64,000 nt of DNA from RH-AL1 sp965277355 (GTDB lineage Bacteria > Pseudomonadota > Alphaproteobacteria > Rhizobiales > Beijerinckiaceae). The notes beneath the pieces are model-generated. The model saw nothing but the letters and a program-made list of their open reading frames with translations. It did not search any database and was not told the DNA's origin. The stretch lies in assembly GCA_965277355.1 (NCBI GenBank), contig CBDICN010000002.1, forward strand, positions 310,001-374,000, given 5' to 3'. This document shows, one piece after another, positions 15,925-24,057 of this stretch. Positions within the stretch are counted from its first letter, which is position 1; every line of letters begins with the position of its first letter. Position numbers and translations under genes: made by a program.

Positions 15925-17057
15925 CAGGCAGCGTTCGCGACGCGATCGTCGAGCATCTCACCTTCGTCGGGACCGACAGGTCTGTCGAAGAGATCCACGC
16001 CGCTGTAGTTGCCAAGTTAGGTAGCGTCGGAACCTCATCGGTTCGATCGTATCTACGCCTCAACACTCCGCCGATATTCGCGCGCACCGGCCGCGGCCGT
16101 TATCGATTGGCGGGATCGACAGGCAAAGAAAGCGGCGGCGGCAAGAGCGGAAAGCCTGTCTTCGTCAACAACCTGACAAAGCTATATCATGCTGATTGTT
16201 TCGATTGGCTTGGCGAGCAGCCGGAGCAATCAATTCACGCGGTGGTGACGGACCCACCTTACGGCCTCGTGGAATACACGGAGAAGGAGCAAGCAAAGCT
16301 TCGTTCAGGCAGAGGAGGCGTGTGGCGTATTCCGCCTTCGTTCGACGGGCACAAGCGGGCGCCCCTACCGCGGTTCACGACGCTCGATCACGACGACCGG
16401 ATAGAGCTTCACGTGTTCTTCAAGAGGTTGGCTATCCATCTAAAGCGCGCCACGGTCCCGGGAGCGAACGTGATCGTGGCGTCCAATCCACTCCTCGCCC
16501 ATATCGTCGCGAGCGCCATGGCGGAAGGAGGGTTGGAATTGCGGGGGTACGTCGCCCGCCTCGTGATGACGATGAGAGGCGGAGACCGACCAAAAAACGC
16601 ACATCAAGAATTTCGGGGCATAAGCGTCATGCCGCGTTCGATGTGGGAGCCATGGGTGGTTCTGCGCTCGCCGCTGGACGGACGCGTTCAAGACAATCTT
16701 CGGCGTTGGGGTACAGGCGGATTTCGCAGACCGTCCGACGACAAGCCGTTCGGAGACGTCATACGGTCACACCCAACGCCGAGCGGCGAGCGCAAACTCG
16801 CCGATCACCCGTCACTGAAGCCACAAGGTGTGCTTCGTAAGATCGTCAGAGCCTCATTGCCGCTCGGCGAGGGCATTGTGCTCGATCCTTTCGCGGGATC
16901 AGGGTCCACGCTAGCGGCCGCGTGTGCCGTCGGTTACCCAAGCATCGGCGTAGAACTCGACGAACGCTACATTGATATCGCCAAAACAGCGATACCACGC
17001 CTAGCCGCGCTGAAGACCAGAGAGGAAGAGGCATTCATTGACGCGCCCTTCCTTTAA
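15915..17057 (+). CDS. DNA methyltransferase (N6-adenine/N4-cytosine type) with N-terminal HARE-like winged helix
   Basis: 380 residues from the ATG at 15915, seven bases after GAGGAG. Residues about 6-66 form a winged-helix-like domain of HARE-HTH type (RDAIVEHLTFVG, VEEIHAAVV, then the wing FARTGRGRYRLAG), linked by a Gly/Ser/Lys stretch to the catalytic domain. Motif IV DPPY is at 113-116 and motif I FAGSGST at 326-332; this order (IV before I) marks a beta-class amino-methyltransferase. DHPSLKP before motif I is also typical. It protects host DNA from the adjacent nuclease. The helix-turn-helix part may sense modified or target DNA or regulate the operon. Confidence 0.85.
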   Translation: MRAPGSVRDAIVEHLTFVGTDRSVEEIHAAVVAKLGSVGTSSVRSYLRLNTPPIFARTGRGRYRLAGSTGKESGGGKSGKPVFVNNLTKLYHADCFDWLGEQPEQSIHAVVTDPPYGLVEYTEKEQAKLRSGRGGVWRIPPSFDGHKRAPLPRFTTLDHDDRIELHVFFKRLAIHLKRATVPGANVIVASNPLLAHIVASAMAEGGLELRGYVARLVMTMRGGDRPKNAHQEFRGISVMPRSMWEPWVVLRSPLDGRVQDNLRRWGTGGFRRPSDDKPFGDVIRSHPTPSGERKLADHPSLKPQGVLRKIVRASLPLGEGIVLDPFAGSGSTLAAACAVGYPSIGVELDERYIDIAKTAIPRLAALKTREEEAFIDAPFL

Positions 17058-17217
17058 TTGAGTGCGCTGCTCGTCTTGGTTGAGGGCGATGCTCGGCCGC
17101 TCACGCGTGAACCGCCTTGAAACCAATCGTGACGGCGGGTACGCAGCGAGTTTGAACACGCCGCGCCATTAACCTTTCAGCCGCGCTGCCGCCGCGATTT
17201 CGCGCTAGTCTACTACA

Positions 17218-18099
17218 ATGAACCTCCTCGTCTTCGGGCTCGGCTACAGCGCCCAGCATTTCGTCCATCATTACGCGCAAGCCTTCGCGCAGGTCGCGGG
17301 CACGGTGCGGGACCGCGCCCGCCCGCGGCCGCTCGCCGACGGCGCCGAGATCCTGCACTTCGCGCAGGACGGCGCCAGCCCGGAGGTCGAGGCGCGGCTC
17401 GGCGCCGCCGACGTCATCCTCGTCTCCGTCGCGCCGGGTACCTCGGTCGATCCGGTGCTGGCGCGCTACGGCCGTCGCATCGCCGGCGTCAAGCGGGCGC
17501 AGAAGGTGCTCTACTTGTCGACGATCGGCGTCTACGGCGATCGCGGCGGCGAATGGGTCGACGAGACCGCGCTTCCCACCCCGTCGAGCGAGCGCTCCAA
17601 GGTGCGGGTGCAGGCGGAGAAGGCGTGGCTCACCCTCGCCAAGGACCCGGCCAAGACGGTGCATGTGCTGCGCCTGTCCGGCATCTACGGCCCCGGCCGC
17701 AATCCGCTGGTCGCGCTGGCCGAGGGCCGCGCGCGCCGGCTCGTCAAGCCGGGGCAGGTGTTCAACCGCATCCATGTCGAGGATATCGCCCGCGCCTGCG
17801 CCGCGCTGGTCGCGCACGGCGGAGCGAGCGACGTGTGGAACGTGACCGACGACGAACCGGCGCCCCCGCAGGACGTCGTCGCCTACGCGGCCGAGATGAT
17901 GGGGCTGGCAGCCCCGCCGGAGCAGGATTTCGCCACCGCCGAGCTCACGCCGATGGCGCGCAGCTTTTACGGCGAGAGCAAGCGCTGCGCGAACGCCAAG
18001 ATCAAAGCCGAGCTCGGCTTCGAGTTCGCCTACCCGACGTACCGCGAAGGTATCGCCGCCCTGTGGGCCGACGGCGAGGGCCGGGCGGCGACGGGTTAG
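17218..18099 (+). CDS. NAD-dependent epimerase/SDR-family protein (YeeZ-like)
   Basis: 293 residues. Extended SDR fold: the N-terminal dinucleotide motif LLVFGLGYSA (GxGxxA-like), then LYLSTIGVYGDRGGEWVDE around residues 100-115, followed by the substrate-side segment LRLSGIYGPGRNPL and FNRIHVEDIARAC. The usual YxxxK is not evident at the standard place, as in other YeeZ-like proteins, so catalytic activity is uncertain. It stands alone downstream of the R-M islet and is back to high GC. The substrate is unknown, probably a nucleotide sugar or related metabolite. Confidence 0.8.
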   Translation: MNLLVFGLGYSAQHFVHHYAQAFAQVAGTVRDRARPRPLADGAEILHFAQDGASPEVEARLGAADVILVSVAPGTSVDPVLARYGRRIAGVKRAQKVLYLSTIGVYGDRGGEWVDETALPTPSSERSKVRVQAEKAWLTLAKDPAKTVHVLRLSGIYGPGRNPLVALAEGRARRLVKPGQVFNRIHVEDIARACAALVAHGGASDVWNVTDDEPAPPQDVVAYAAEMMGLAAPPEQDFATAELTPMARSFYGESKRCANAKIKAELGFEFAYPTYREGIAALWADGEGRAATG

Positions 18100-18172
18100 G
18101 GCGCGGCCGCGGGTTAGCCCTTCCGAGCGGGATGTGAGGATCGACCGCGCGAAGCGGCCTTTGTCGGACGTG

Positions 18173-19288
18173 TCAGCGGGCTTCGCGGGTCAGGGGTGCC
18201 GGGTAGAACGACGCGTCGAACAGGCCGTCGGTGGCTGGCGGCGTGGCGAAGTCGCCGCGCTCGGTCTCGAAGGCGAGCATCGCGCGTGCGCCCGGCTCGA
18301 TCGTGCGCGGGTCCGTGACGAACCCGATGTTCGACGAGACGAGCGCGCGCGCGACGAGCGGGCGATCCGCCTCGGCCAGGCCGAGGCCCTCCTGCACGTA
18401 GGCGGCGGATTTCGCGATGTCCTGCCGGATGTGCCGCGTCGCGCCGACGAGGCCCTGCACCAGCGCCCGCACGGTGTCGGCGTGGTCGCGCGCATAGGCG
18501 CCGGACACGCCCATGACGAGGCCCGGCGCGTCCGGAAACATCGCGCTGCCGGCGATGATGCGCTGGATCGCAGGGTTCTGCGCGCGCAGAATGGTCGACG
18601 CCGGTTCGGGCAGCATCGCGCCATCGACAGTGCCGGCGGAGATCGCCGGTCCCAGCGCGGACAGCTCCATCGGCACGAGCGCGACGAGATCCGGCGGCAC
18701 CGCGTGGAGCTTGAAGAGCCAGTGCTCGACGAGGACGGCCGGCACCACCCCGCGAGCGGCCGTGCCGATCCGCGCGATGCGGCCGGCCTTGGCCTTGAAG
18801 GCGGCGAGGGCCTTGGCTGGTTCGTAGCGCGCGGCATCGAACTGCGCGGCGAGCGGCGGCAGCGCGACAAGCCCGGAGCCGGCGGTGGCGAGGCTTGCGA
18901 CGATGCTGACGTCGGCGCCAGCGGCCTTGGCGAGCGCGAGCGGCGCGACGCCGACGGCGAGTGCGTCGTAGCGCCCTTCGATCGGCGGCGGCACCAGGCT
19001 CGCGGCGGCATCGAGACGGATGAGCGTGATCGCGAGGCCGGCTTTCGCCGCCATCTGCGACCGCGCGAAAACGAGCAGCGCGGCGGCGCCGAGCACGGGG
19101 ACGTAGCCGATGCGCAGCCGTGGCGGTTGCGGAATGGCCTCGGTCGCAGGATTTTCCGCGGGGACGGGCGCAGCGGCCGGCGGGGGCTCTTGCAACGGGC
19201 CGTCCGATTGGGCGCGGGCCCGCCCGGCGGTCGCGGCAAGCGCCATCGCGAAAGAGGCGGCGGAGAACTGGCGGCGATCGATTGTCAT
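18173..19288 (-). CDS. NitT/TauT-type ABC transporter substrate-binding protein (Tat signal)
   Basis: 371 residues. A twin-arginine signal (DRRQFSAASFAMALAATAG) directs folded export. The mature protein follows the NMT1/SsuA-like pattern: RIGYVPVLGAAALLVFARS at the first strand, ALAVGVAPLALAKAAG, VEHWLFKLHAVPPDLV, DGAMLPEPASTIL and late ALVSSNIGFV. Such proteins bind nitrate, sulfonates, taurine or thiamine precursors in the periplasm. No permease or ATPase gene is adjacent, so it is an orphan binding protein whose transporter partner lies elsewhere. The ligand cannot be deduced. Confidence 0.82.
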   Translation of the reverse strand: MTIDRRQFSAASFAMALAATAGRARAQSDGPLQEPPPAAAPVPAENPATEAIPQPPRLRIGYVPVLGAAALLVFARSQMAAKAGLAITLIRLDAAASLVPPPIEGRYDALAVGVAPLALAKAAGADVSIVASLATAGSGLVALPPLAAQFDAARYEPAKALAAFKAKAGRIARIGTAARGVVPAVLVEHWLFKLHAVPPDLVALVPMELSALGPAISAGTVDGAMLPEPASTILRAQNPAIQRIIAGSAMFPDAPGLVMGVSGAYARDHADTVRALVQGLVGATRHIRQDIAKSAAYVQEGLGLAEADRPLVARALVSSNIGFVTDPRTIEPGARAMLAFETERGDFATPPATDGLFDASFYPAPLTREAR

Positions 19289-19699
19289 GGGGTCGGACCT
19301 GTCGGGACGTCGAGTCCTATACGCGACAATCGATGCGGGCGCGCTCGTGCCGGTCGGCCAACGGCGGCGTGATCAGATCAGCGGCTCCGGGAGGTTGGCG
19401 GCGGGCTTGATGTCGTCTGGTTCAAGGGCCGCGGGTCGGGACCGTGCCATGGTTACGGTTTTCACAAGGAACGCCTGCGGTTGTTGTTCGATCGTTTCGA
19501 AGCAGTCGCGAGTCCATGTGGAGGCCGCAACGATCCGCTGCCCGAGGTCTTGCTTTGGCGTCATGTGCCGTGGCCGCCATGGCTGCACGGCAGGATGCTA
19601 TCGACACATCTCCGCCGCTCCTGTATGGAGCCGCCTTCAGCTCAAAACAGCGTCGCGAAACGCTCGCCTCGCAAGAGGCGGAACGGCCAGGAAATTCTC
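19289..19699. other. Divergent intergenic region upstream of rplS
   Basis: 411 bases between the divergently transcribed binding-protein gene and rplS. It should contain promoters for both. A minus-strand open frame of about 71 codons (19373-19588) has no ribosome-binding site and no recognisable family. In most alphaproteobacteria trmD precedes rplS; it is absent here. Confidence 0.5.
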
Positions 19700-20149
19700 G
19701 TGAACATCATCCAAACCCTGGAGGCCGAGCAGGCCGCGAAGCTCGGCGCTTTGCGCTCCACCCCCGAGTTCCAGCCCGGCGACACCGTCGTCGTCAACGT
19801 CAAGGTCAAGGAAGGCGAGCGCACCCGCATCCAGGCCTACGAGGGCGTCTGCATCGCCCGCACCGGCGGCGGCATCAACGAGAGCTTCACCGTGCGCAAG
19901 ATCTCCTACGGCGAAGGCGTCGAGCGCGTGTTCCCGGTCTTCTCGCCCAACATCGATTCGATCAAGGTGGTCCGTCGCGGCAAGGTGCGTCGCGCCAAGC
20001 TCTATTACCTGCGCGACCGCCGCGGCAAGTCGGCCCGTATCGCCGAGCGCATGGAGACGCCGGCCGCGCGCGCGATCCGCGAGGCGGCCAAGAAGGAGTC
20101 GAAGGCCTCCGCGAAGGCTGCCAAGGCCAAGCCCGCCGCTGCGGAATAA
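19700..20149 (+). CDS. rplS: 50S ribosomal protein L19
   Basis: 149 residues from the GTG at 19700, with AGGAAA six bases upstream; the start gives the canonical L19 N-terminus (NIIQTLEAEQ). Conserved L19 blocks are present: FQPGDTVVVNVKVKEG, RIQAYEGVCIAR, FTVRKISYGEGVERVFPV and RRAKLYYLRDRRGKSARI. A Lys/Ala-rich C-terminal tail is normal for the order. L19 sits at the 30S-50S interface. A terminator follows at 20154. The last 253 bases are repeated at 23803-24057, so this copy borders an apparent insertion. The usual rimM-trmD partners are not next to it. Confidence 0.97.
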   Translation: MNIIQTLEAEQAAKLGALRSTPEFQPGDTVVVNVKVKEGERTRIQAYEGVCIARTGGGINESFTVRKISYGEGVERVFPVFSPNIDSIKVVRRGKVRRAKLYYLRDRRGKSARIAERMETPAARAIREAAKKESKASAKAAKAKPAAAE

Positions 20150-20174
20150 GCCTGACGAGGCGGTCCGCTCGTCT
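19922..20174 (+). repeat. Left copy of direct repeat (rplS 3' end)
   Basis: This segment covers the rplS 3' half, its stop and its terminator. It recurs in direct orientation at 23803-24057. The last 187 bases (19988-20174) match the right copy base for base by eye; the first about 66 differ at several positions. The copies bracket a 3.6-kb segment with five genes. Confidence 0.9.
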
Positions 20175-20185
20175 TGTGTTGTTGC
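20154..20185 (+). terminator. rplS intrinsic terminator
   Basis: Five bases after the rplS stop, GACGAG-g-CGG-t-CCG-CTCGTC (20154-20173) forms a nine-pair stem with one bulge, followed by the T-rich TTGTGTTGTTG. The stem is also preserved in the right-hand repeat (24037-24056). Confidence 0.8.
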
Positions 20186-20326
20186 ATGGGCATCGTTGCG
20201 GATCGCTTATTCCTGCGCTAAGGCGCTCCTCGTCAAGGAGGCATCGAAGAGACAGGGTTTGCCGGGTTTGCCGGGCTCCGCCCGACGATCTCTTGGCGCA
20301 CGCTGAAAGCTAAATCCCGCTCGTCA

Positions 20327-20794
20327 TCAGTCAGCAGGCTTCGGCGGCGCCACCATACAAGTTGCCGTGCCATGCGCACACAGCTTTCCGTTTCGATCTG
20401 TCAACGAAGCCTCGGCCGCGACTATTCGGGAGCCGGCGTGGATGACCTTGCCTCGGGCGGTGACTGGCCCCGCATCCTCCGTAATTGGCCGGAGGTATGT
20501 CACTTTCAAGTCCACAGTAGCATAGCCGGTTGCGGGCGGGAGCGTGGTATGAACAGCCAATCCCATCACCGTGTCGAGCAGCGTAGCGGCGTAGCCGCCA
20601 TGCACGGTTCCGAGCGGATTGTAATGATCCTCGGTTGGATGACCCTCCATCGTGACCTCGCCATGCTCGGCCGAACGACCGAGCATCGCCATCGTCCGAC
20701 CGATGCCGCTGGAAAATTTGCCAGCGGCAAAAGACCTCTGAACAAACTCAAGTCCGGTCAAGGTTTTCAGTAGTTCGGAGCGTGTTGCTTCCAT
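20327..20794 (-). CDS. PaaI-family hotdog thioesterase
   Basis: 155 residues. Hotdog fold with the PaaI/YbgC-type active-site block NPLGTVHGGYAATLLDTVMG near residues 73-93, then strands ATVDLKVTYLRPI and SRIVAAEASLTDRNGKLCAHG. Such enzymes hydrolyse acyl- or aryl-CoA thioesters. It is the last gene of a five-gene minus-strand unit (isomerase, SDR, TetR, crotonase, this one), which together suggest a CoA-dependent aromatic or fatty-acid catabolic operon. Base composition of the unit is lower in GC than its surroundings, and it lies between rplS and the broken rplS repeat, so it is probably acquired. Confidence 0.88.
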   Translation of the reverse strand: MEATRSELLKTLTGLEFVQRSFAAGKFSSGIGRTMAMLGRSAEHGEVTMEGHPTEDHYNPLGTVHGGYAATLLDTVMGLAVHTTLPPATGYATVDLKVTYLRPITEDAGPVTARGKVIHAGSRIVAAEASLTDRNGKLCAHGTATCMVAPPKPAD

Positions 20795-20848
20795 GAATAC
20801 CTTGCCTCTTTCTTGACCTAACCCCGTCCGGTAAGTGCACTCAAACTC

Positions 20849-21688
20849 TTAGGACTCTGCGCGATATTCCGCCAACCGGCGGCCGAGGTTGAGTTCGGTT
20901 TCGCTGCGCTGCTGGTAGCCCGTTTTCGCCAGAGCCAGCGACCGTGCCTGGGTCTCCGGACGGGACGCAGACTGAAAGAAGGCCTTCAATGCCGGCGGGA
21001 ACTCTGTGTCGTCGGGTAGCGTGGTTACGTCGACAAACGCCTTCGTTTCAGCGAGCGCATGCTTCTCGAATCCCGCAATGCGGCTGGCGAAGGCGTCGAT
21101 GAAGCCCTCGAATTCTGCGTCGGGAACGGCTCGATTTACGTAGCCGTAGCGTTCAGCCAAATCTCCCGGGTAGTCGTCGGCACCGAGCAGGATTTCGAGA
21201 GCCCGACCACGTCCCACAAGGCGCGAAAGGCGTGTCATCGGGTTGCCGCCAGGAACCGCGCCGACGCCGACCTCGAACTGCCCGAGGATGGCCTTCTCAC
21301 GGGACGCGAAGCGGATGTCGCAGGACAGCACGAATTCGCTTCCGGCCCCGCGGGCGCGACCGCGGATCGCCGCGATCGAGACGACGGGCGCACGGCTCAG
21401 CCGAACGAGTACGTCGAGCCACGGGTGCATCCCCGTCTTGCCCGGTCCCATCCCCGTGTAATCTCCCTTCACGTCGATATGCGCCATGAAGAATTCGGGG
21501 TCCGCGCTGCGGAACACCACGACCCGCAGTTCGGGGTCCGTCTCAATTTGGTCGATTAAGCGACCGAGTTGCACGATCGACTGGACATTGATGAGGTTTA
21601 TCGGCGGGTTGTTGAACGTCACCTGCCAAAGTTCGGCGCTTCGTTTTTCGACATGCAATTGGTTCTCGGCAGTCATCGATATATCCAT
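20849..21688 (-). CDS. Enoyl-CoA hydratase/isomerase family protein
   Basis: 279 residues with a crotonase fold: NNPPINLINVQ near 26-36, first oxyanion loop ADPEFFMAHIDV, and RGRARGAGSEFVLSCDIRFAS near 108-128. The stretch GQFEVGVGAVPGG is where hydratases carry a catalytic Glu (the E in FEVG is a candidate). It lies 54 bases upstream of the thioesterase and probably supplies or modifies its CoA substrate. The C-terminal helices (ALKAFFQSASRPETQARS) match standalone rhizobial relatives. Substrate not identifiable. Confidence 0.85.
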   Translation of the reverse strand: MDISMTAENQLHVEKRSAELWQVTFNNPPINLINVQSIVQLGRLIDQIETDPELRVVVFRSADPEFFMAHIDVKGDYTGMGPGKTGMHPWLDVLVRLSRAPVVSIAAIRGRARGAGSEFVLSCDIRFASREKAILGQFEVGVGAVPGGNPMTRLSRLVGRGRALEILLGADDYPGDLAERYGYVNRAVPDAEFEGFIDAFASRIAGFEKHALAETKAFVDVTTLPDDTEFPPALKAFFQSASRPETQARSLALAKTGYQQRSETELNLGRRLAEYRAES

Positions 21689-21790
21689 TGTCGAGTCGAT
21701 CAGTCTTGGGCGTAGTCTCAGGCTGGCGGCTGCGCTTGCGCGGTTCGGCGCGTCAGGATGTTCGTTTCAAGCTGCTTCGGGTCGCCTCCA

Positions 21791-22303
21791 TTAAGCCTCC
21801 GGAAAGGTCAGGGTCATCGACCGCCCGGGCGCGAGGATGAGCGCGCCCACCATCGCGCTGAGCCGGACCATGGCCGCCTCTGCGCTGTCATCTTCGCTGG
21901 CCTGTCGGGAGAGGTCGGAGATGCGGCGGAGGCTGCCGCGCAACTGCTCTGTAAAAACCTTGCGGCACGAGCCGTCCGCGCGACCCACATCCGTGGCGAG
22001 CGCACTGATGGCGCACCCCTCGGCCAGACAATCGCGATGCTCGGCACTGAGGTATTTGTCGATGAGCGATTCAAGGCTCGGGGCGGGACTTTTGAGCGTG
22101 TCGGTCATGGCTTGCTCCACCACGCTGGCGACCAAATCCTCACGCGAAGCGAAATGCTTATAGAATCCACCGTGCGTCAGCCCGGCCTCCTTCATCAAAT
22201 CTGAAATGGACAGGCCCTCAAGCCCCGTCTCTCGAAACCGCCGCGACGCAACATCAAGGATGCGCTCGCGGCTCTTGATCTTCTCACCTTGTGAATGACC
22301 CAT
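21791..22303 (-). CDS. TetR/AcrR-family transcriptional regulator
   Basis: 170 residues from the ATG at 22303; the open frame extends further into the SDR gene, but the TetR N-terminus begins here. The helix-turn-helix (about residues 12-55) reads RILDVASRRFRETGLEGLSISDLMKEAGLTHGGFYKHF, shown here in pieces: the recognition helix is LTHGGFYKHF. The C-terminal ligand domain has a conserved Cys in LAEGCAISALA, typical of the TetR_C group that regulates reductase or aromatic genes. It sits within the five-gene operon and is its likely local regulator, with an acyl-CoA or aromatic ligand. Confidence 0.88.
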   Translation of the reverse strand: MGHSQGEKIKSRERILDVASRRFRETGLEGLSISDLMKEAGLTHGGFYKHFASREDLVASVVEQAMTDTLKSPAPSLESLIDKYLSAEHRDCLAEGCAISALATDVGRADGSCRKVFTEQLRGSLRRISDLSRQASEDDSAEAAMVRLSAMVGALILAPGRSMTLTFPEA

Positions 22304-22340
22304 TTTCGACTTTCGAATCCAAACTCCAGGGCCAAATAGT

Positions 22341-23045
22341 CTACCAGCTCTCTCTGTAAGGCCGTACCTCGACGTTGAAGGACCATGCGCTTCTGGGTTG
22401 ATGCGCAAGATGATAGATTTCGTCCGCGATTTCGGCCGGCTTAATGAAATATTCGTCCGGCTCGTCGGGCCGCATCTTGCGCGTCCATTCGAGGTCGATG
22501 ACGGCGTCGATGATCACGTAACCGACATGCACGCCTTCGGCGCCGATCTCGCGGGCGATCGATTCGGCAAGGATGCGCTGCGCAGCCTTGGTGGGCGCGA
22601 AGCCGGCGAACCGGGGTTTGCCGCGCAGCGCCGACGTGTTGCCGGACGCGATCAACACGCCATGGCCCGCGGCGATCATAGCGGGCGTCAGGCGTCGGGC
22701 CAGATGAAGGAAGGCCATCACGTTGATGGCGAAATTGTCTTGCAGGGCGGCCGGATCGATCGCGTCGAACGTTCCGAGCGTGCCGCCGACCGCATTATGC
22801 ACCACGATTTCGGGATCGCCCCGCTCGGCGCAGACGCGATCAAGCGTCGCCAGAAAGTGAGCGGTATCCGCGACGTCGGTCGGATAGGCGGCGCTGCCGG
22901 GGATTTCAGCCTCGAAACTGCGGAGCCGATCGGCGTTGCGCGCCAGCATGGTGACGTTGTAGCCGGCGGACGCGAAACGCCGCACGAGCGCAGAACCCGT
23001 TCCAGGTCCGACGCCGGTGATCAGGGCGTGTTTGGCGTCGCTCAT
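22341..23045 (-). CDS. Short-chain dehydrogenase/reductase
   Basis: 234 residues. The Rossmann motif is GVGPGTGSALVRRF (TGxxxGxG variant) near 11-24, followed by the NAG-like position HNAVGGTLG near 85 and the active-site region with Ser in LIASGNTSALRGKPRFAGFAPTKAAQRIL, where the usual Tyr-x-x-x-Lys is replaced by F-A-P-T-K. The catalytic Tyr thus appears absent, so oxidoreductase activity is doubtful or uses another residue. Its ATG overlaps the stop of the isomerase gene upstream (ATGA), so the two are translationally coupled. Confidence 0.8.
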   Translation of the reverse strand: MSDAKHALITGVGPGTGSALVRRFASAGYNVTMLARNADRLRSFEAEIPGSAAYPTDVADTAHFLATLDRVCAERGDPEIVVHNAVGGTLGTFDAIDPAALQDNFAINVMAFLHLARRLTPAMIAAGHGVLIASGNTSALRGKPRFAGFAPTKAAQRILAESIAREIGAEGVHVGYVIIDAVIDLEWTRKMRPDEPDEYFIKPAEIADEIYHLAHQPRSAWSFNVEVRPYRESW

Positions 23046-23629
23046 GCGGCAATGCTCTCCGCGCCCATCTTCTTGCGGATCAAGTGCATCCTGTCGTTCC
23101 CGAAGAACATCTCGTCATCGGCGAAGGTCGTCGGCACGCCGAACACGCCCTTCTCGACCGCCTTCACGTTGTTTTGGTTCAGCGCCTCCTCAGTCCACCT
23201 GGCAGTCACATCGTCCCATAGAGTCGGTGCCTTGATTTGGTTGGCCGTCAAAAGGTGTTCCCGAACCTCCGGCAGCGTGAGGTCGTCATTGCCGGCATAA
23301 AGGCAACTGAACAGGGCAGTGTTGAACTGTGCGTCAAATCCGAGCTTCTTGGCCGCCACTCCCGCACGCAGCAAGAATTGCGCTGGCAACAAACCTCTTC
23401 TTACGGCATCCAACGACCGCCGGTTCGGTGCGAACGGTACGCCGTCGTGCGCAGCCGACCGCCCGGAGTCCATCCACGCATACTTGAGTTTTGGCGGGCA
23501 CTCCGGCGAGGGCTGATTGTTTACCCGCTTCATGACCCAGCCCACGTCGATGAGCGTCACTTCGAAGCTTGCGCCCAATCGGCCAAGGCCGTTCAGGGCG
23601 AGATGCGAATACGGGCTCCGATAGTCCAC
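23042..23629 (-). CDS. DsbA-family / 2-hydroxychromene-2-carboxylate isomerase-like protein, 5' end doubtful
   Basis: 195 residues from a GTG at 23629. The fold is thioredoxin-like HCCA isomerase: DYRSPYSHLALNGL at the N-terminus (the SPYS motif contacts glutathione), the helical insert, and KGVFGVPTTFADDEMFFGNDR with the cis-Pro loop near 170. HCCA isomerases act in naphthalene-type ring degradation with glutathione. In-frame residues upstream of the GTG (DPIIEAF) still fit the family, but no start exists in that frame; an ATG-ATG with GGAGCGG upstream (23675-23667) is one base out of frame. A single-base indel near 23655 may have damaged the natural start. Confidence 0.75.
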   Translation of the reverse strand: MDYRSPYSHLALNGLGRLGASFEVTLIDVGWVMKRVNNQPSPECPPKLKYAWMDSGRSAAHDGVPFAPNRRSLDAVRRGLLPAQFLLRAGVAAKKLGFDAQFNTALFSCLYAGNDDLTLPEVREHLLTANQIKAPTLWDDVTARWTEEALNQNNVKAVEKGVFGVPTTFADDEMFFGNDRMHLIRKKMGAESIAA

Positions 23630-23802
23630 AAAGGCCTCGATGATCGGATCACATCCTCCATGGCCATTGCCGCTCCTTCAGGATGCTATTCATAATTCTC
23701 ATGGATGTCAAACATAATCCATCTGGGCATCTCGATCAGGATTGGAGGCAACGGAATTGGTGGGGGCAAGGATACGGTCGAATGCGACGAGCATCCGGCG
23801 CT

Positions 23803-24057
23803 GAGCGCGTGTTCGCGGTCTTCTCGCCCAACATCGACTCGATCAAGTGATCCGTTGCGGCAAGGTCCGTCGTCGCGCCAAGCTCTATTACCTGCGCGAC
23901 CGCCGCGGCAAGTCGGCCCGTATCGCCGAGCGCATGGAGACGCCGGCCGCGCGCGCGATCCGCGAGGCGGCCAAGAAGGAGTCGAAGGCCTCCGCGAAGG
24001 CTGCCAAGGCCAAGCCCGCCGCTGCGGAATAAGCCTGACGAGGCGGTCCGCTCGTCT
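23803..24057 (+). pseudogene. Right copy of direct repeat: truncated rplS 3' end
   Basis: A second copy of the rplS 3' end without the first half of the gene. In the first 68 bases there are base changes, a one-base deletion that produces a frame break at TCAAGTGA, and an extra codon at CGTCGT. From 23871 to 24057 the sequence is identical to rplS including stop and terminator. An open frame from 23847 would give the last 60 L19 residues, but it lacks the RNA-binding half and cannot be a functional L19. Confidence 0.9.

Noticed and set aside
19373..19588. 71-codon open frame on the minus strand upstream of rplS
   Set aside because: No ribosome-binding site, no recognisable domain, and it occupies the expected promoter region.
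23847..24032. A second, short L19 gene
   Set aside because: It encodes only the last third of L19, has no ribosome-binding site and follows a frame break; it is a repeat remnant.
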